DNA of 64,000 nt. It comes from Oscillospiraceae bacterium. GTDB taxonomy: Bacteria > Bacillota > Clostridia > UBA1381 > UBA9506. Of the stretch, positions 52,137 through 61,130 are shown piece by piece (the first letter of the stretch is position 1; each line of letters begins with the position of its first letter). Made by a program: the position numbers and the translations under genes. Where the stretch lies: NCBI GenBank assembly GCA_015068855.1, contig SVJS01000001.1:62001-126000 (forward strand), read 5' to 3'. The notes under the pieces were generated by a model. That model was not told where the DNA came from, did no database searches, and worked only from the letters and a program-made list of their open reading frames with translations.

Positions 52137-52259
52137 AAAAAGGAGGAACTGTGAAGCAAGTGACTGATTTTTTTGCACAAAAAAATCGGAACAAGGAAGC
52201 GGGCGGATGTTTTTCTTGCAAAAGAAAAACGGAGCAAAGCGAACTTTGCTCCGACGTGG
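52137..52259. repeat. Dispersed hairpin repeat, copy B (next to tRNA-Val)
   Basis: From 52192 to 52259 it matches 7948-8015 with one mismatch. It contains the three hairpins GATTTTTTTG-ca-CAAAAAAATC (absent from copy A), TTTTTCTT-gcaa-AAGAAAAA and CGGAGCAAAG-cgaa-CTTTGCTCCG. It starts AAAAAGGAGG like copy A. No protein is encoded. Bases 52005-52136 before it are an AT-rich leader with a possible promoter of the 52004 gene. Confidence 0.85.
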
Positions 52260-52294
52260 CTTTCGAGTACATAATAGATGCAAGTATATTTCTA

Positions 52295-52469
52295 ATGAAA
52301 TCGCTCTCTTCGTTCACGATGAAATCCAAAACAAGTTTTGGATGAAATCAAAGTTTACAACTTTGAGGAAATTAAATCCGTCTTAATATCCCGACAGAGT
52401 CGGATTTCATCACAAAGTGATTTCATCTGTGTCAGCAGATTTATTCCGTCGCAAGACGGATTTAGTTGA
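52295..52469. repeat. Array of short hairpins joined by ATGAAATC/GATTTCAT boxes
   Basis: The left half has the box ATGAAATC at 52295, 52319 and 52342 and a degenerate AGGAAATTAAATC at 52366. The right half has the inverse box GATTTCAT at 52403 and 52419 and degenerate GATTTTATTC at 52438 and GATTTAG at 52460. Between boxes lie small hairpins: CCAAAAC-aa-GTTTTGG, CAAAGTT-tac-AACTTTG, CCGAC-aga-GTCGG, TCAC-aaa-GTGA and CCGTC-gcaa-GACGG. Boxes of the halves could pair as a long stem with hairpins on both sides. It ends at the terminator of tRNA-Val. Confidence 0.8.
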
Positions 52470-52502
52470 AAAAAGCACTTGCAAAATGCAAGTGCTTTTT
52501 TC
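52470..52502. terminator. Terminator of tRNA-Val
   Basis: AAAAAAGCACTTGCA pairs with TGCAAGTGCTTTTTT, directly beside the tRNA 3' end; bidirectional. Confidence 0.9.
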
Positions 52503-52579
<77 letters not shown>

Positions 52580-52609
52580 ATAGTGCCAAGACGCACTCAG
52601 CACTTCATC

Positions 52610-52638
52610 ATTATACCAGAGCTTTTTATAAAAAGCAA
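52610..52638 (-). promoter_or_regulatory. Sigma-A promoter of tRNA-Val
   Basis: On the minus strand TTGCTT (52638-52633), 17-base spacer, TATAAT (52615-52610); implies a 24-base 5' leader for RNase P. Confidence 0.85.
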
Positions 52639-52670
52639 CTGTTTTTATAATTTTTATTATAACTGATAAA

Positions 52671-52699
52671 GAAAGACAAGCGGACGGTTCTGTTGTCTC
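52671..52699. repeat. Direct repeat, left flank of the RM gene
   Basis: Matches 55270-55298 in the same orientation at about 22 of 29 positions (core ACAAGnGGAnGGTTCTnTTGT). Its central part also forms a hairpin with downstream GAATCGTCCGC. A second hairpin (GAGCATTGGGAA/TTCCCAACGCTC, about 52734-52760) follows before the gene's 3' end. Confidence 0.6.
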
Positions 52700-52765
52700 G
52701 AAGAATCGTCCGCTTTTGTTATACTTGTGTTAAGAGCATTGGGAATATTCCCAACGCTCTTATGT

Positions 52766-55252
52766 TTAACAATTATGAAGGTCGTATTTTTTTCTGAAAT
52801 CGTTTATTTCCTTAGCGGATTCCCACTGACTTTTTACAACTTTTTTAGATTTATCACTTATTGTATTAAACGTATCAGCATCTTTATAAACAGGGATTTT
52901 TAACTCCTTCCATCTATCTGCTATATTAGGAAGGGTAGTATCAATAAAAATTTTGTTTTCTGCTTGTTCTTGAACATGTTTATGGGATAAAGCATATAAC
53001 AAATATTCAGGAGTTATATTGTACTTGTTTTGCTCTTTAATAACCCTCAATACTAATATTTCTCTTGTAAGAATAACATCTATGTCATACGGAGAAACCA
53101 TTGCAACACTACCGATTCTATAACTACCTCTTCTAACATATAGGATATCTTTAGGTTTTAAGGCTTTTTCTTTTTTGTATAGTCTTTCAAATTCAGACAT
53201 CGGAATTAAGGCAGTAGGGTCTTTATATACTTGCCAATTCACTATATCTTTAACCCTTATATATGGGTACACCCCTGTTCCTTTGAATTCAGAAGCAGGA
53301 GAACCATTACCGTCAAAGAATTTAATAATCCCCTCATCAATTAATTGTTTTATAGAAATCATTTCTATATTTTCTTTTTTTGCCTTTAACTCAATTTCAT
53401 CCAGTTTAGAACTCCAATAATATCTAGGAACTAATATATCTGCCCTAATGGCTTCTTTGGCATCAACATTAAAAGTATATTTAGGATTAAATTCTTGATT
53501 TAAGTTTATATTTTTTATTTCTTTTATGATTTCGACTGTATCATCCAGTATTTCTTTTGTTTTAACCCCTTTATCATTCGTTTTGTATATTGGCATGCCG
53601 TTATGGTCATGTCCAATATATTCAGCAACGGCCATATTAATTTTAGATTGTTGAGGCCTATTCTTTTGAATAATAATTGCTATACATTTAGCATTGTTAT
53701 GAGGTCTAAATGTATTATGTGGCAAATCTATAATCCATTGAATATTATGTTGATATATATATTTTCTGACTGCTTTTTGCTTAGGAGCATGAAAATAAGT
53801 TTCCGGTAAAATTATTGCTAATTTTCCACCGTCTTTTAGTAACTGCATATTTCTTTCTAAGAACAATGTTGAAACATTTCCTTCATCTACTAGTTTTTCT
53901 TTCCCTTTTGAATCAATCTTTCTAGCTAATTCATATTGTTCTAATTTTTCTTTACCAGTTACTTTTATATCTTTCCCGAAAGGCGGATTTGAAAAAGACA
54001 CAGAAAACCCACCTAATTTAATATTCTGTTGAGTAAAAGAATTCCAATTGCTAGGTTTTTCCAAACTATCCTCACAGAAAATTCCACCTTTTCCGTCTCC
54101 AAGAATCGCCATATAGGATTTTCCTACTTTAGTTAGGAAGCTATCTTTTTCAATACCTCTTATATTTTTTATACCGACCGTTTTCTTTTCTTCAATTAGT
54201 GCTGCGTCATTCCAACCGAAATCAACTGCTTCTTTATCTAATTTATCCCACAAATATTTTAATGACTCAACTAGGAATCCGCAACTACCACAGGATGGGT
54301 CAATTATAATATCTTCTAATTTAGGGTCGACAGCATAAACTAGTGTTTTAACTACATTTTTGGGTGTAAAAAATTGCCCCTGAGAACCTTTTAATGAATA
54401 TCCAATAAAAACCTCAAAAGCATCAGCTATTGTATCTCTATCGGTGTCCATTAAGCAAAATTGCTGAATTTTACTAATTATAAATCTTAATGTATGTCCG
54501 TCAAAGTCAATAGTATCAGAATCAGTTAAAACATCTTTGTACTTTTTCTTAACACTTACGAATAATTTTTCAATTCTTGTTTTAATTTCTTCGTCTGTGT
54601 CTTCAGCACTCGCTCTAAAAGACACCATATCTTCAAGTCTCGTAAATCTTTCATCATATATTTTACAAAGGATTAAGTGAATAATTTCTTTTGCTATAAC
54701 CTCATCCCTATTTACACCAACACTATTTCCAACAATATACCCTCTCATTTCAGAAAAAATCTCTTTAAGATTGTGAGTGCCTTTCAAATCTTTTCTTTTA
54801 TACATTCCTATTTCTGAAAGTTTTTGCCCATACTTAGGTATTGCTGCTATCTCCTCAAAATGTATATTGCCAGAGCTTTCTATTTTCTTTATATATACAC
54901 TTTCAACCCCATTATACCAAATTCCTATGGTAGCTTCACAAAATTTCAAATATAGCTTTAATTGGTCAATTCCATCTTTTCTAGATGGTTTTTTATTTTC
55001 AACAACCATCTTCAAATATTTATTTCCTCCATTATCAACATCATAAACCGCAATGTCTATCGGATATCCTTTTTTATCAGATGGAGAAGCCTTTACACGT
55101 ACTTGTGGATGTGTTTGGACCATATTTTTAGGATAATTGTAGTCTTCTACTAAAATTTTAGAAAACGGCTGAACTGCATTTATTTCTTCAGGTGTTCCTT
55201 GAACTTCTAAACCAGATATGTAGTCTATGATTTTATTTTCTTCTTTAGCCAT
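52766..55252 (-). CDS. Single-chain restriction-modification enzyme (type IIG-like)
   Basis: 828 residues fusing three activities. N-terminal PD-(D/E)xK nuclease-like domain (HSDR_N type): IDIAVYD (Asp66) and VVENKK (Glu85-x-Lys87). Middle N6-adenine methyltransferase of HsdM type: GQFFTPKNV (292-300), DPSCGSCGF (318-326) and SNPPFG (421-426). C-terminal half-specificity domain (about 610-828) like one TRD of HsdS. It would recognise, methylate and cut DNA alone. ATG 55252 follows AAGGAGG. Strongly AT-rich compared with all neighbours, bracketed by diverged direct repeats, so recent transfer is likely. The target sequence is unknown, and cutting activity is not proven. Confidence 0.88.
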   Translation of the reverse strand: MAKEENKIIDYISGLEVQGTPEEINAVQPFSKILVEDYNYPKNMVQTHPQVRVKASPSDKKGYPIDIAVYDVDNGGNKYLKMVVENKKPSRKDGIDQLKLYLKFCEATIGIWYNGVESVYIKKIESSGNIHFEEIAAIPKYGQKLSEIGMYKRKDLKGTHNLKEIFSEMRGYIVGNSVGVNRDEVIAKEIIHLILCKIYDERFTRLEDMVSFRASAEDTDEEIKTRIEKLFVSVKKKYKDVLTDSDTIDFDGHTLRFIISKIQQFCLMDTDRDTIADAFEVFIGYSLKGSQGQFFTPKNVVKTLVYAVDPKLEDIIIDPSCGSCGFLVESLKYLWDKLDKEAVDFGWNDAALIEEKKTVGIKNIRGIEKDSFLTKVGKSYMAILGDGKGGIFCEDSLEKPSNWNSFTQQNIKLGGFSVSFSNPPFGKDIKVTGKEKLEQYELARKIDSKGKEKLVDEGNVSTLFLERNMQLLKDGGKLAIILPETYFHAPKQKAVRKYIYQHNIQWIIDLPHNTFRPHNNAKCIAIIIQKNRPQQSKINMAVAEYIGHDHNGMPIYKTNDKGVKTKEILDDTVEIIKEIKNINLNQEFNPKYTFNVDAKEAIRADILVPRYYWSSKLDEIELKAKKENIEMISIKQLIDEGIIKFFDGNGSPASEFKGTGVYPYIRVKDIVNWQVYKDPTALIPMSEFERLYKKEKALKPKDILYVRRGSYRIGSVAMVSPYDIDVILTREILVLRVIKEQNKYNITPEYLLYALSHKHVQEQAENKIFIDTTLPNIADRWKELKIPVYKDADTFNTISDKSKKVVKSQWESAKEINDFRKKYDLHNC

Positions 55253-55269
55253 AACGATATGACCTCCTT

Positions 55270-55298
55270 GAGACACAAGGGGATGGTTCTCTTGTGTT
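55270..55298. repeat. Direct repeat, right flank of the RM gene
   Basis: Diverged counterpart of 52671-52699. On the minus strand ACACAAG pairs with CTTGTGT, making a hairpin just upstream of the gene's ribosome site. Confidence 0.6.
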
Positions 55299-55379
55299 CT
55301 GATTTGACATTATTATATCATCTATAGCATCGAATTGCAAGAATATCCGGAAACAATAGAAACATCACACAAAAAAAGA

Positions 55380-55420
55380 AGCCGCCTTGCAAATTCTAAG
55401 CTTGCAAAGCGGTTTTTTCA
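55380..55420. terminator. Terminator after prmA
   Basis: CCGCCTTGCAA and TTGCAAAGCGG arms, with a T-rich tail on each strand. The right boundary of the acquired segment lies close to it. Confidence 0.8.
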
Positions 55421-55428
55421 CTATTTTT

Positions 55429-56406
55429 TTATTTCCCTTGATAGTCAAGCGCGACCCAATCGCCGCTTTGCGCCCGGTTCACAAGGCTTAAAGGCTCCGC
55501 CCCATAGCGCGCCAGGACCTCTTCTTCGCGGTCTGTGATAATACCGGAGGTGATATAGGTTCCGCCCTCAGCTAAAAGCGGCGAAACCGTCGGCGCCAGG
55601 GCGATAATAACATCCGCCACAATGTTGGCTAAAATCAAGTCGTACTGCCTGTCGGCAATCTCTGCTTGCAGCTTTTCATCCGTCAACACGTTGCCTGCAA
55701 ACACGCGATATTGCTCCTCTTTGATGCCGTTTCTTTCGGCATTTTCACGGGCAATCTTGGCCGCATTGGGGTCAATATCAACCGCTGTGGCAGATTTCGC
55801 ACCCAACAAAAGCGCAACCGCTGACAAAATACCGCTGCCGCAGCCTAAATCCAGCACTTCCATACCGGGTTTAACATACTGCTCCAAGCGCTCTAAGCAA
55901 AGGCGCGTGGTGTGATGAGAGCCCGTGCCGAAGCTCATGCCGGGATTAATCACAAAAACAGTTCTGTCTGTGGGGGCTGAAAGGGTTTCCCATTCCGGCA
56001 GAATCAGAATTTTCTCGCCCACGGAAAGAGGCTTGAAATACTGCTTCCAGTTGTTCGCCCAATCCTCTTCGTCCATATCCGAAAGCGAGAAACGCAAGCT
56101 GCCAAAGGCGCCGTCAGAATCCATGTCTTTCAGTTCTTTCAGGCTTCGCTCTGCTTCATGCAGGGTCTCTCTGCCCGCGGCATCTGCCGTGACATAAAAC
56201 TTAACATTTGTCTCTTTCGACTTTGCCTGCATCAGGTCTTCATCAACATAATCCCAGGCGGAACGGTTTTCTTCCAAAAACGTCTTAAAATCGTTTTCAT
56301 CTTCAATTTCAAGACCTGTGATGCCCAGTTGATACAGACGGCCGCAAACCGGCTCAATGCCGGCCTCTGTCGTGTAAACCGTTACCTGAATCCAACTTGT
56401 TCCCAT
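55429..56406 (-). CDS. prmA: Ribosomal protein L11 methyltransferase
   Basis: 325 residues. SAM-dependent trimethylation of L11 Lys and N-terminus. The N-terminal substrate domain (1-100) WIQVTVYTTEAGIEPVCGRL and the SAM motif VLDLGCGSGILSAVALLLGA are clear, with NPGMSFGTGSHHTTRLCLERLE and LILANIVADVI. Last gene in the run thrC-prmA; ATG preceded by AGGGGG, 11 bases after thrC. Confidence 0.94.
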   Translation of the reverse strand: MGTSWIQVTVYTTEAGIEPVCGRLYQLGITGLEIEDENDFKTFLEENRSAWDYVDEDLMQAKSKETNVKFYVTADAAGRETLHEAERSLKELKDMDSDGAFGSLRFSLSDMDEEDWANNWKQYFKPLSVGEKILILPEWETLSAPTDRTVFVINPGMSFGTGSHHTTRLCLERLEQYVKPGMEVLDLGCGSGILSAVALLLGAKSATAVDIDPNAAKIARENAERNGIKEEQYRVFAGNVLTDEKLQAEIADRQYDLILANIVADVIIALAPTVSPLLAEGGTYITSGIITDREEEVLARYGAEPLSLVNRAQSGDWVALDYQGK

Positions 56407-56417
56407 GCCGCATCCCC

Positions 56418-57923
56418 CTATGATAAGTTCAGCATGTGGCTGACAACATCATACATTTCCGTTTTGTCACAGGTGGTTGTAAAAATCACCGGTTTTGCGG
56501 CAAGACCTGCGAGCGGTGCGGGCACCAAAAGCTCGGTTTTCTCTGCCAGAGCATCCAAAAGGGCGAACTCGTCGCTGATTGCGCTGACTGCTTCTTCGCC
56601 GGCAATTGCCGTCAGAACGCTGTCGCAGAACTTAAAGGGGCTGGCGGTTGAAACAATCACGGTCTTGGTTTCATCGCCGGTTTCTGCCTTATATTGCTCA
56701 TACACCTGCTTGGCAACAGCCGTATGCGTATCCATCACATAGCCGCTCTTTTGATTTTCTTCGCGGATGGTTGCAAGGGTTTTAGCATCATCACAGAAGC
56801 CACCATAAAATAATTCTTTGATTTTTGCCTTGGTCACATCCGGCACTTCATACCAGCCGTCTTCGGAAAGCGCTTTCATCCAGCCGGCAACACGAACATC
56901 GTCGCCGCCTGTTGCATGATATAAAAAGCGCTCTAAGTTACTGGAAATCAAAATATCCATAGAGGGCGAGGTTGTTGTTTTGAACTCTCTGTTTTTGTCA
57001 TACACGCCCGTGTTGATAAAGTCTGTTAAGATGTTATTCTCATTGGAGGCGCAAATCAGCTTGTGAATGGGAAGACCCATTTCCTTGGCATAAAACGCCG
57101 CCAGAATATTCCCGAAATTACCTGTGGGCACAACAAAGTTAACGCTGTCACCGGGCTTGATTTCGTCATTTTTCAAAAGGTTGCAATACGCTGAAAAATA
57201 ATACACAATCTGCGGCACAAGGCGACCCCAGTTAATGGAGTTTGCACTTGACAGCATAAAGTTGTTGCGTTCTAAAACCTCAGCATACTCTTTATCGCCA
57301 AAAATCTTCTTAACGCCGCTTTGGGCATCATCAAAGTTACCAAAAACAGCCGCAACATCAACGTTGTTGCCTTCCTGAGTAATCATTTGACGCTTCTGAA
57401 TGTCAGAAACACCGTTTTCGGGATAAAACACGATAATGCGGGTGCCGTCAACATCCTTAAAGCCCTCTAATGCTGCTTTACCCGTGTCCCCCGAGGTGGC
57501 AACCAAAATGACAATCTCTTTGGTTTCGCCGGTTTTCATAACTGATTGCTTCAGAAGATAGGGCAAAATCTGCAACGCCATATCCTTAAAAGCGCAGGTG
57601 GGCCCATGCCAAAGCTCCAGGAAATACAGCCCGCTGTTTAATTTATAAAGGGGGGCTATTTCCTCGGTTTCAAACTTTGTTTTGTTATAGGCACTGTGTG
57701 CGCAATCCTGAATTTCTTCCTCCGTAAAATCCGTTAAATAACGCTTTAAGATGCTAACGGCTCTTTCCGGATAGGAAAGCGGAACCAGCGCCTCAATATC
57801 TTCCATAGTAAGCTGAGGGATTTCTTTCGGAATGAACAAGCCACCATCCGGCGCCAGACCTGTTTTAATGGCCTCTGCCGACGTGACAGAAAGAGATTTA
57901 TCCCTGGTACTTGCGTAATTCAT
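56418..57923 (-). CDS. thrC: Threonine synthase
   Basis: 501 residues, long-form (type II) PLP enzyme converting O-phosphohomoserine to threonine. The PLP Lys is in HGPTCAFKDMALQ; other motifs are NYASTRDKSLSV, the VATSGDTGKAAL phosphate loop and VPTGNFGNILAAFYAK. GGAGG precedes the ATG. The leader contains an 18-base perfect palindrome. No other threonine-branch genes adjoin. Confidence 0.95.
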   Translation of the reverse strand: MNYASTRDKSLSVTSAEAIKTGLAPDGGLFIPKEIPQLTMEDIEALVPLSYPERAVSILKRYLTDFTEEEIQDCAHSAYNKTKFETEEIAPLYKLNSGLYFLELWHGPTCAFKDMALQILPYLLKQSVMKTGETKEIVILVATSGDTGKAALEGFKDVDGTRIIVFYPENGVSDIQKRQMITQEGNNVDVAAVFGNFDDAQSGVKKIFGDKEYAEVLERNNFMLSSANSINWGRLVPQIVYYFSAYCNLLKNDEIKPGDSVNFVVPTGNFGNILAAFYAKEMGLPIHKLICASNENNILTDFINTGVYDKNREFKTTTSPSMDILISSNLERFLYHATGGDDVRVAGWMKALSEDGWYEVPDVTKAKIKELFYGGFCDDAKTLATIREENQKSGYVMDTHTAVAKQVYEQYKAETGDETKTVIVSTASPFKFCDSVLTAIAGEEAVSAISDEFALLDALAEKTELLVPAPLAGLAAKPVIFTTTCDKTEMYDVVSHMLNLS

Positions 57924-57941
57924 GATGTCCTCCTTATCGTT

Positions 57942-57959
57942 TGAGATGCATGCATCTCA
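57942..57959. promoter_or_regulatory. Perfect palindrome in the thrC leader
   Basis: TGAGATGCATGCATCTCA, 18 bases with no spacer, about 20 bases upstream of the thrC start and before the ribosome site. Either an operator for a dimeric repressor or an mRNA hairpin. Confidence 0.5.
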
Positions 57960-58018
57960 CGGCGAGCTTTTCACAAAATTTCTGTTATCTTCCGCCGTTT
58001 ATATTTACAATCATATGA

Positions 58019-59365
58019 TTATAATCGTGCCTGCAATGCCTCTTGTTCCTTTTCATAACCGGGTTTCCCCAAAAAGGCAAACATGTTCCGCTTATAGGCC
58101 TCAACGCCCGGCTGGTCAAAGGGATTCACGCCTAAGATATAGCCGCTGATGCTGCACGCTTTTTCAAAGAAATAAACAAGCTGACCAAAGTAATATGCGC
58201 TGATTTCCGGAATATGTATAATCAAATTGGGCACCTCACCATCAAAATGAGCCTGGGTTGCACCGCGAAAGGCCTGTTCGTTAACATAGGCAACGGTTTT
58301 ATCCGCCAGATAATTCAGACCGTCAATATCCTCTTCATCCCGCGGAATAACGAGGTCCCCCGCTGCGGTTTCCACATGCAAAACGGTTTCAAACAGATTT
58401 CTCAGACCGTCCTGCACATATTGACCCATGGAATGCAAATCTGTGGAAAAATTCATGGCCGCAGGGAAAATGCCCTTGCGGTCTTTTCCCTCACTTTCGC
58501 CGTAAAGCTGCTTCCACCACTCTGCAAAATGCTTCATTCTCGGCTCATAGTTTACTAAAATCTCAAGGGTTTTTCCCTTTTGATACAGCAAATTACGGGC
58601 CGCGGCATACTGATAACAAGGGTTGTCTGCCAGCGCCATCGTTTCATATTCACGGCAGGCAACCTGTGCGCCCTGCATCATGTCTTCAATGTCAACGCCC
58701 GAAACAGCAATGGGCAAAAGACCAACGGCTGACAGAACGGAATAGCGGCCACCGATATCATCAGCAATCACAAAGGTTTCATAGCCCTCTTTGTCGGCCA
58801 TGGCTTTGAGTGCACCGCGTTCTTTATCTGTTGTAACAAAAATGCGGTTTTTAGCCTCTGCTTTTCCGTAGGTATCTTCCATGTATTTTTTAAGAATGCG
58901 AAACGCAATGGCCGGCTCCGTGGTTGTGCCGGACTTGGAGATAACATTCACGCAAACGCTTTTGTCGCGAATAAATTCACATAAATCATAAAGGTAGGTT
59001 GAGTTCACAGAATTCCCCGCAAAGAAAATCTGCGGCGCTTTGCGTTTGCTGCTATCCTGCAAATTATAAAAGTGATTCGCCAGCATGTCAATGGCGGCGC
59101 AAGCGCCCAGATAAGAGCCGCCAACACCAATCACAATAAAAACATCTGCCTTATTGCGGATTGTTTCCGCGGTTTTGCAAATACGGCAAAATTCCTCTTT
59201 GTCGTAGTTGTTCGGCAGGTCCAGCCAGCCTAAAAATTCGTGGCCAACGCCGGTTTTATTATGCACTTTTTCATGAGCATCTTTAACTGCTTGCGCCATG
59301 GAAGCCATTTCGTCCACACTGATTGCGTTTTGCGCCTTGCTGTAATCGAAGCGTATGCTTTTCAT
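58019..59365 (-). CDS. pgi: Glucose-6-phosphate isomerase
   Basis: 448 residues. Cytosolic interconversion of glucose-6-P and fructose-6-[38 protein letters not shown] (sugar phosphate), and [18 protein letters not shown] are the family motifs; [14 protein letters not shown] holds the catalytic region near the C-terminus. Length fits the Bacillus-type enzyme. CAGGAG precedes the ATG; located 23 bases after pyrD. Confidence 0.96.
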   Translation of the reverse strand: MKSIRFDYSKAQNAISVDEMASMAQAVKDAHEKVHNKTGVGHEFLGWLDLPNNYDKEEFCRICKTAETIRNKADVFIVIGVGGSYLGACAAIDMLANHFYNLQDSSKRKAPQIFFAGNSVNSTYLYDLCEFIRDKSVCVNVISKSGTTTEPAIAFRILKKYMEDTYGKAEAKNRIFVTTDKERGALKAMADKEGYETFVIADDIGGRYSVLSAVGLLPIAVSGVDIEDMMQGAQVACREYETMALADNPCYQYAAARNLLYQKGKTLEILVNYEPRMKHFAEWWKQLYGESEGKDRKGIFPAAMNFSTDLHSMGQYVQDGLRNLFETVLHVETAAGDLVIPRDEEDIDGLNYLADKTVAYVNEQAFRGATQAHFDGEVPNLIIHIPEISAYYFGQLVYFFEKACSISGYILGVNPFDQPGVEAYKRNMFAFLGKPGYEKEQEALQARL

Positions 59366-59388
59366 AATAAACTCCTGTTTTCGTTTGA

Positions 59389-60297
59389 CTAAACCAAAAG
59401 GCCGCCAGTCAAATCGTTAATAGTATATGCACCTTGTTCGCTCATATACTTTGCTAAACCGTCGCGAATTTTGATGCATGCATAGGGGTCTGTAAAATTA
59501 GCCGTACCAACTGAAACAGCACTGGCACCTGCCAGCAAAAATTCAACCGCATCCTCTCCGTTTTTAATGCCGCCCATGCCAATGATGGGAATGGAAACGG
59601 TTTTATACACCTGATATACCATACGAAGAGCCACGGGCTTAACACAAGGACCAGATAAACCGCCGACTACATTGGCTAAAATCGGTCGTCTGGTTTTAAC
59701 ATCAATAGCCATGCCTGTCAGCGTGTTAATTAAGGAAAGAGCATCGGCGCCGGCGGCTTCTGCTGCCTTTGCCGTTTCTGTAATATCCGATACATTCGGG
59801 GAGAGTTTAACAATCAAGGGGTGTTTGGCATAAGGCCGCACCGCCTTGGTGATTTCATACACCGTATCGGGATTTGTGCCAAAAGCTGCACCGCCTGCCT
59901 TAACGTTGGGGCAGGAAATGTTCATTTCCAGCATATCCACATCGGCATCCGAGAGCTTTTCCGCCATCTCGCAGTAATCCTCAAAGGTGCTGCCCGCCAT
60001 GTTGGCAATAATCTTGCAGCGATATTGCCGCAAAAACGGAATTTCGTCCCGAATAAAGGCGTCCACGCCCGGATTTTGCAGACCGACACTGTTTAAGATG
60101 CCGCCCGGTGTTTCTGTTATCCGTGTAGGCGGGTTGCCGGCACGGGGCGCTTTTGTCAGCCCCTTAACGGAAATAGCGCCGAGCTCGGATAAATCAAACA
60201 GCTCACTATATTCACGGCCGAAACCAAAGGTTCCTGAGGCCGCAATAATGGGGTTTTCCAGTTCAACCCCCGCGATATTCACTTTCAAATCAATCAC
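59389..60297 (-). CDS. pyrD: Dihydroorotate dehydrogenase B, catalytic subunit
   Basis: 302 residues. FMN enzyme that oxidises dihydroorotate to orotate, class 1B, NAD-linked through Pyr[48 protein letters not shown], the catalytic Cys in MNISCPN, and [20 protein letters not shown] are present. GTG 60297 is preceded by AGGAGGTG; the open frame from 60339 lies inside pyrK. The pyrK stop overlaps the start by four bases. Confidence 0.96.
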   Translation of the reverse strand: MIDLKVNIAGVELENPIIAASGTFGFGREYSELFDLSELGAISVKGLTKAPRAGNPPTRITETPGGILNSVGLQNPGVDAFIRDEIPFLRQYRCKIIANMAGSTFEDYCEMAEKLSDADVDMLEMNISCPNVKAGGAAFGTNPDTVYEITKAVRPYAKHPLIVKLSPNVSDITETAKAAEAAGADALSLINTLTGMAIDVKTRRPILANVVGGLSGPCVKPVALRMVYQVYKTVSIPIIGMGGIKNGEDAVEFLLAGASAVSVGTANFTDPYACIKIRDGLAKYMSEQGAYTINDLTGGLLV

Positions 60298-61061
60298 AGA
60301 ACCACCTCCTGCGACCAGAAAACAGGGCCGTTGCGACAAACTCGTTTATATTTTCCGCTGCCCTCTTCGTGGGTTTCGCAGCTGCATGTCAGGCAGGCGC
60401 CGATGCCACAGCCCATTCTCTCCTCCAAAGAAAGCTGACAGGGAATACCTGACGCTTCGGCAAACGCCTGAACGGCACGAAGCATCGGCTTCGGCCCACA
60501 AGCATAGATAATGTCAATTTGTTTTGTTTTCACATCTTCTTTCAGGCTGTCTAAGGCATAACCATGGATGCCATAGCTGCCGTCGTCGGTACAAACAACC
60601 AGATTCTCTGCAACATCTGCAAATTCTGCTTCTAAGGTAACCAGCTGCCTGTTTCTAAAACCGATATAAACAGACGGTTTTGTCAGCTTGCGGCTCAGGT
60701 AGTAAAGGGGATAAACACCAATACCGCCACCAATCACAGCAGCATGAGGATAAGCCGCCTCGTCAATGATGAAACCGTTTCCCAAGGGACCTAAAATGTC
60801 CAGACTGTTTGTTCTGTGGCAAAGCGCTTCTGTACCACGCCCTTTGATTTCATACATAAAATCAAGGTAGGGGCCCTCAACGTTGCAAATGCTGATAGGG
60901 CGGCGCAAGGGCATGGACGTTGCATCACCGCACTGAATATGTAAAAATTGCCCCGGTTTCGCTGCTTTGGCCAGACTTTCTTGCTCGACGCGACAAGCCA
61001 TAATGCCGGGCGCAATTTCTTTTTGATGGCAAACGGGGCAGGCATAAACTTCGTACTGCAT
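60294..61061 (-). CDS. pyrK: Dihydroorotate dehydrogenase B, electron transfer subunit
   Basis: 255 residues. Iron-sulfur flavoprotein that passes electrons from PyrD to NAD. FAD-binding ferredoxin reductase fold (RRPISICN, GPLGNGFI, IGGGIGVYPLYYLSR) and a C-terminal [2Fe-2S] Cys set (GCGIGACLTCSC ... CRNGPVF). ATG 61061 follows AAGGAGA; the upstream extension to 61157 has no ribosome site. The 5' side holds the twin palindromic element, probably part of the leader. Confidence 0.95.
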   Translation of the reverse strand: MQYEVYACPVCHQKEIAPGIMACRVEQESLAKAAKPGQFLHIQCGDATSMPLRRPISICNVEGPYLDFMYEIKGRGTEALCHRTNSLDILGPLGNGFIIDEAAYPHAAVIGGGIGVYPLYYLSRKLTKPSVYIGFRNRQLVTLEAEFADVAENLVVCTDDGSYGIHGYALDSLKEDVKTKQIDIIYACGPKPMLRAVQAFAEASGIPCQLSLEERMGCGIGACLTCSCETHEEGSGKYKRVCRNGPVFWSQEVVL

Positions 61062-61130
61062 GGGTGTCTCCTTCATTATTTTCAAAATGAAAAGAATTCT
61101 TGTCTTCTTCGTAAAATTCCACACACTTTT

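Noticed and set aside
52295-52469. CRISPR array
   Set aside because: Boxes are only eight bases, invert midway, and the intervals are palindromic hairpins rather than unique spacers; no cas genes.
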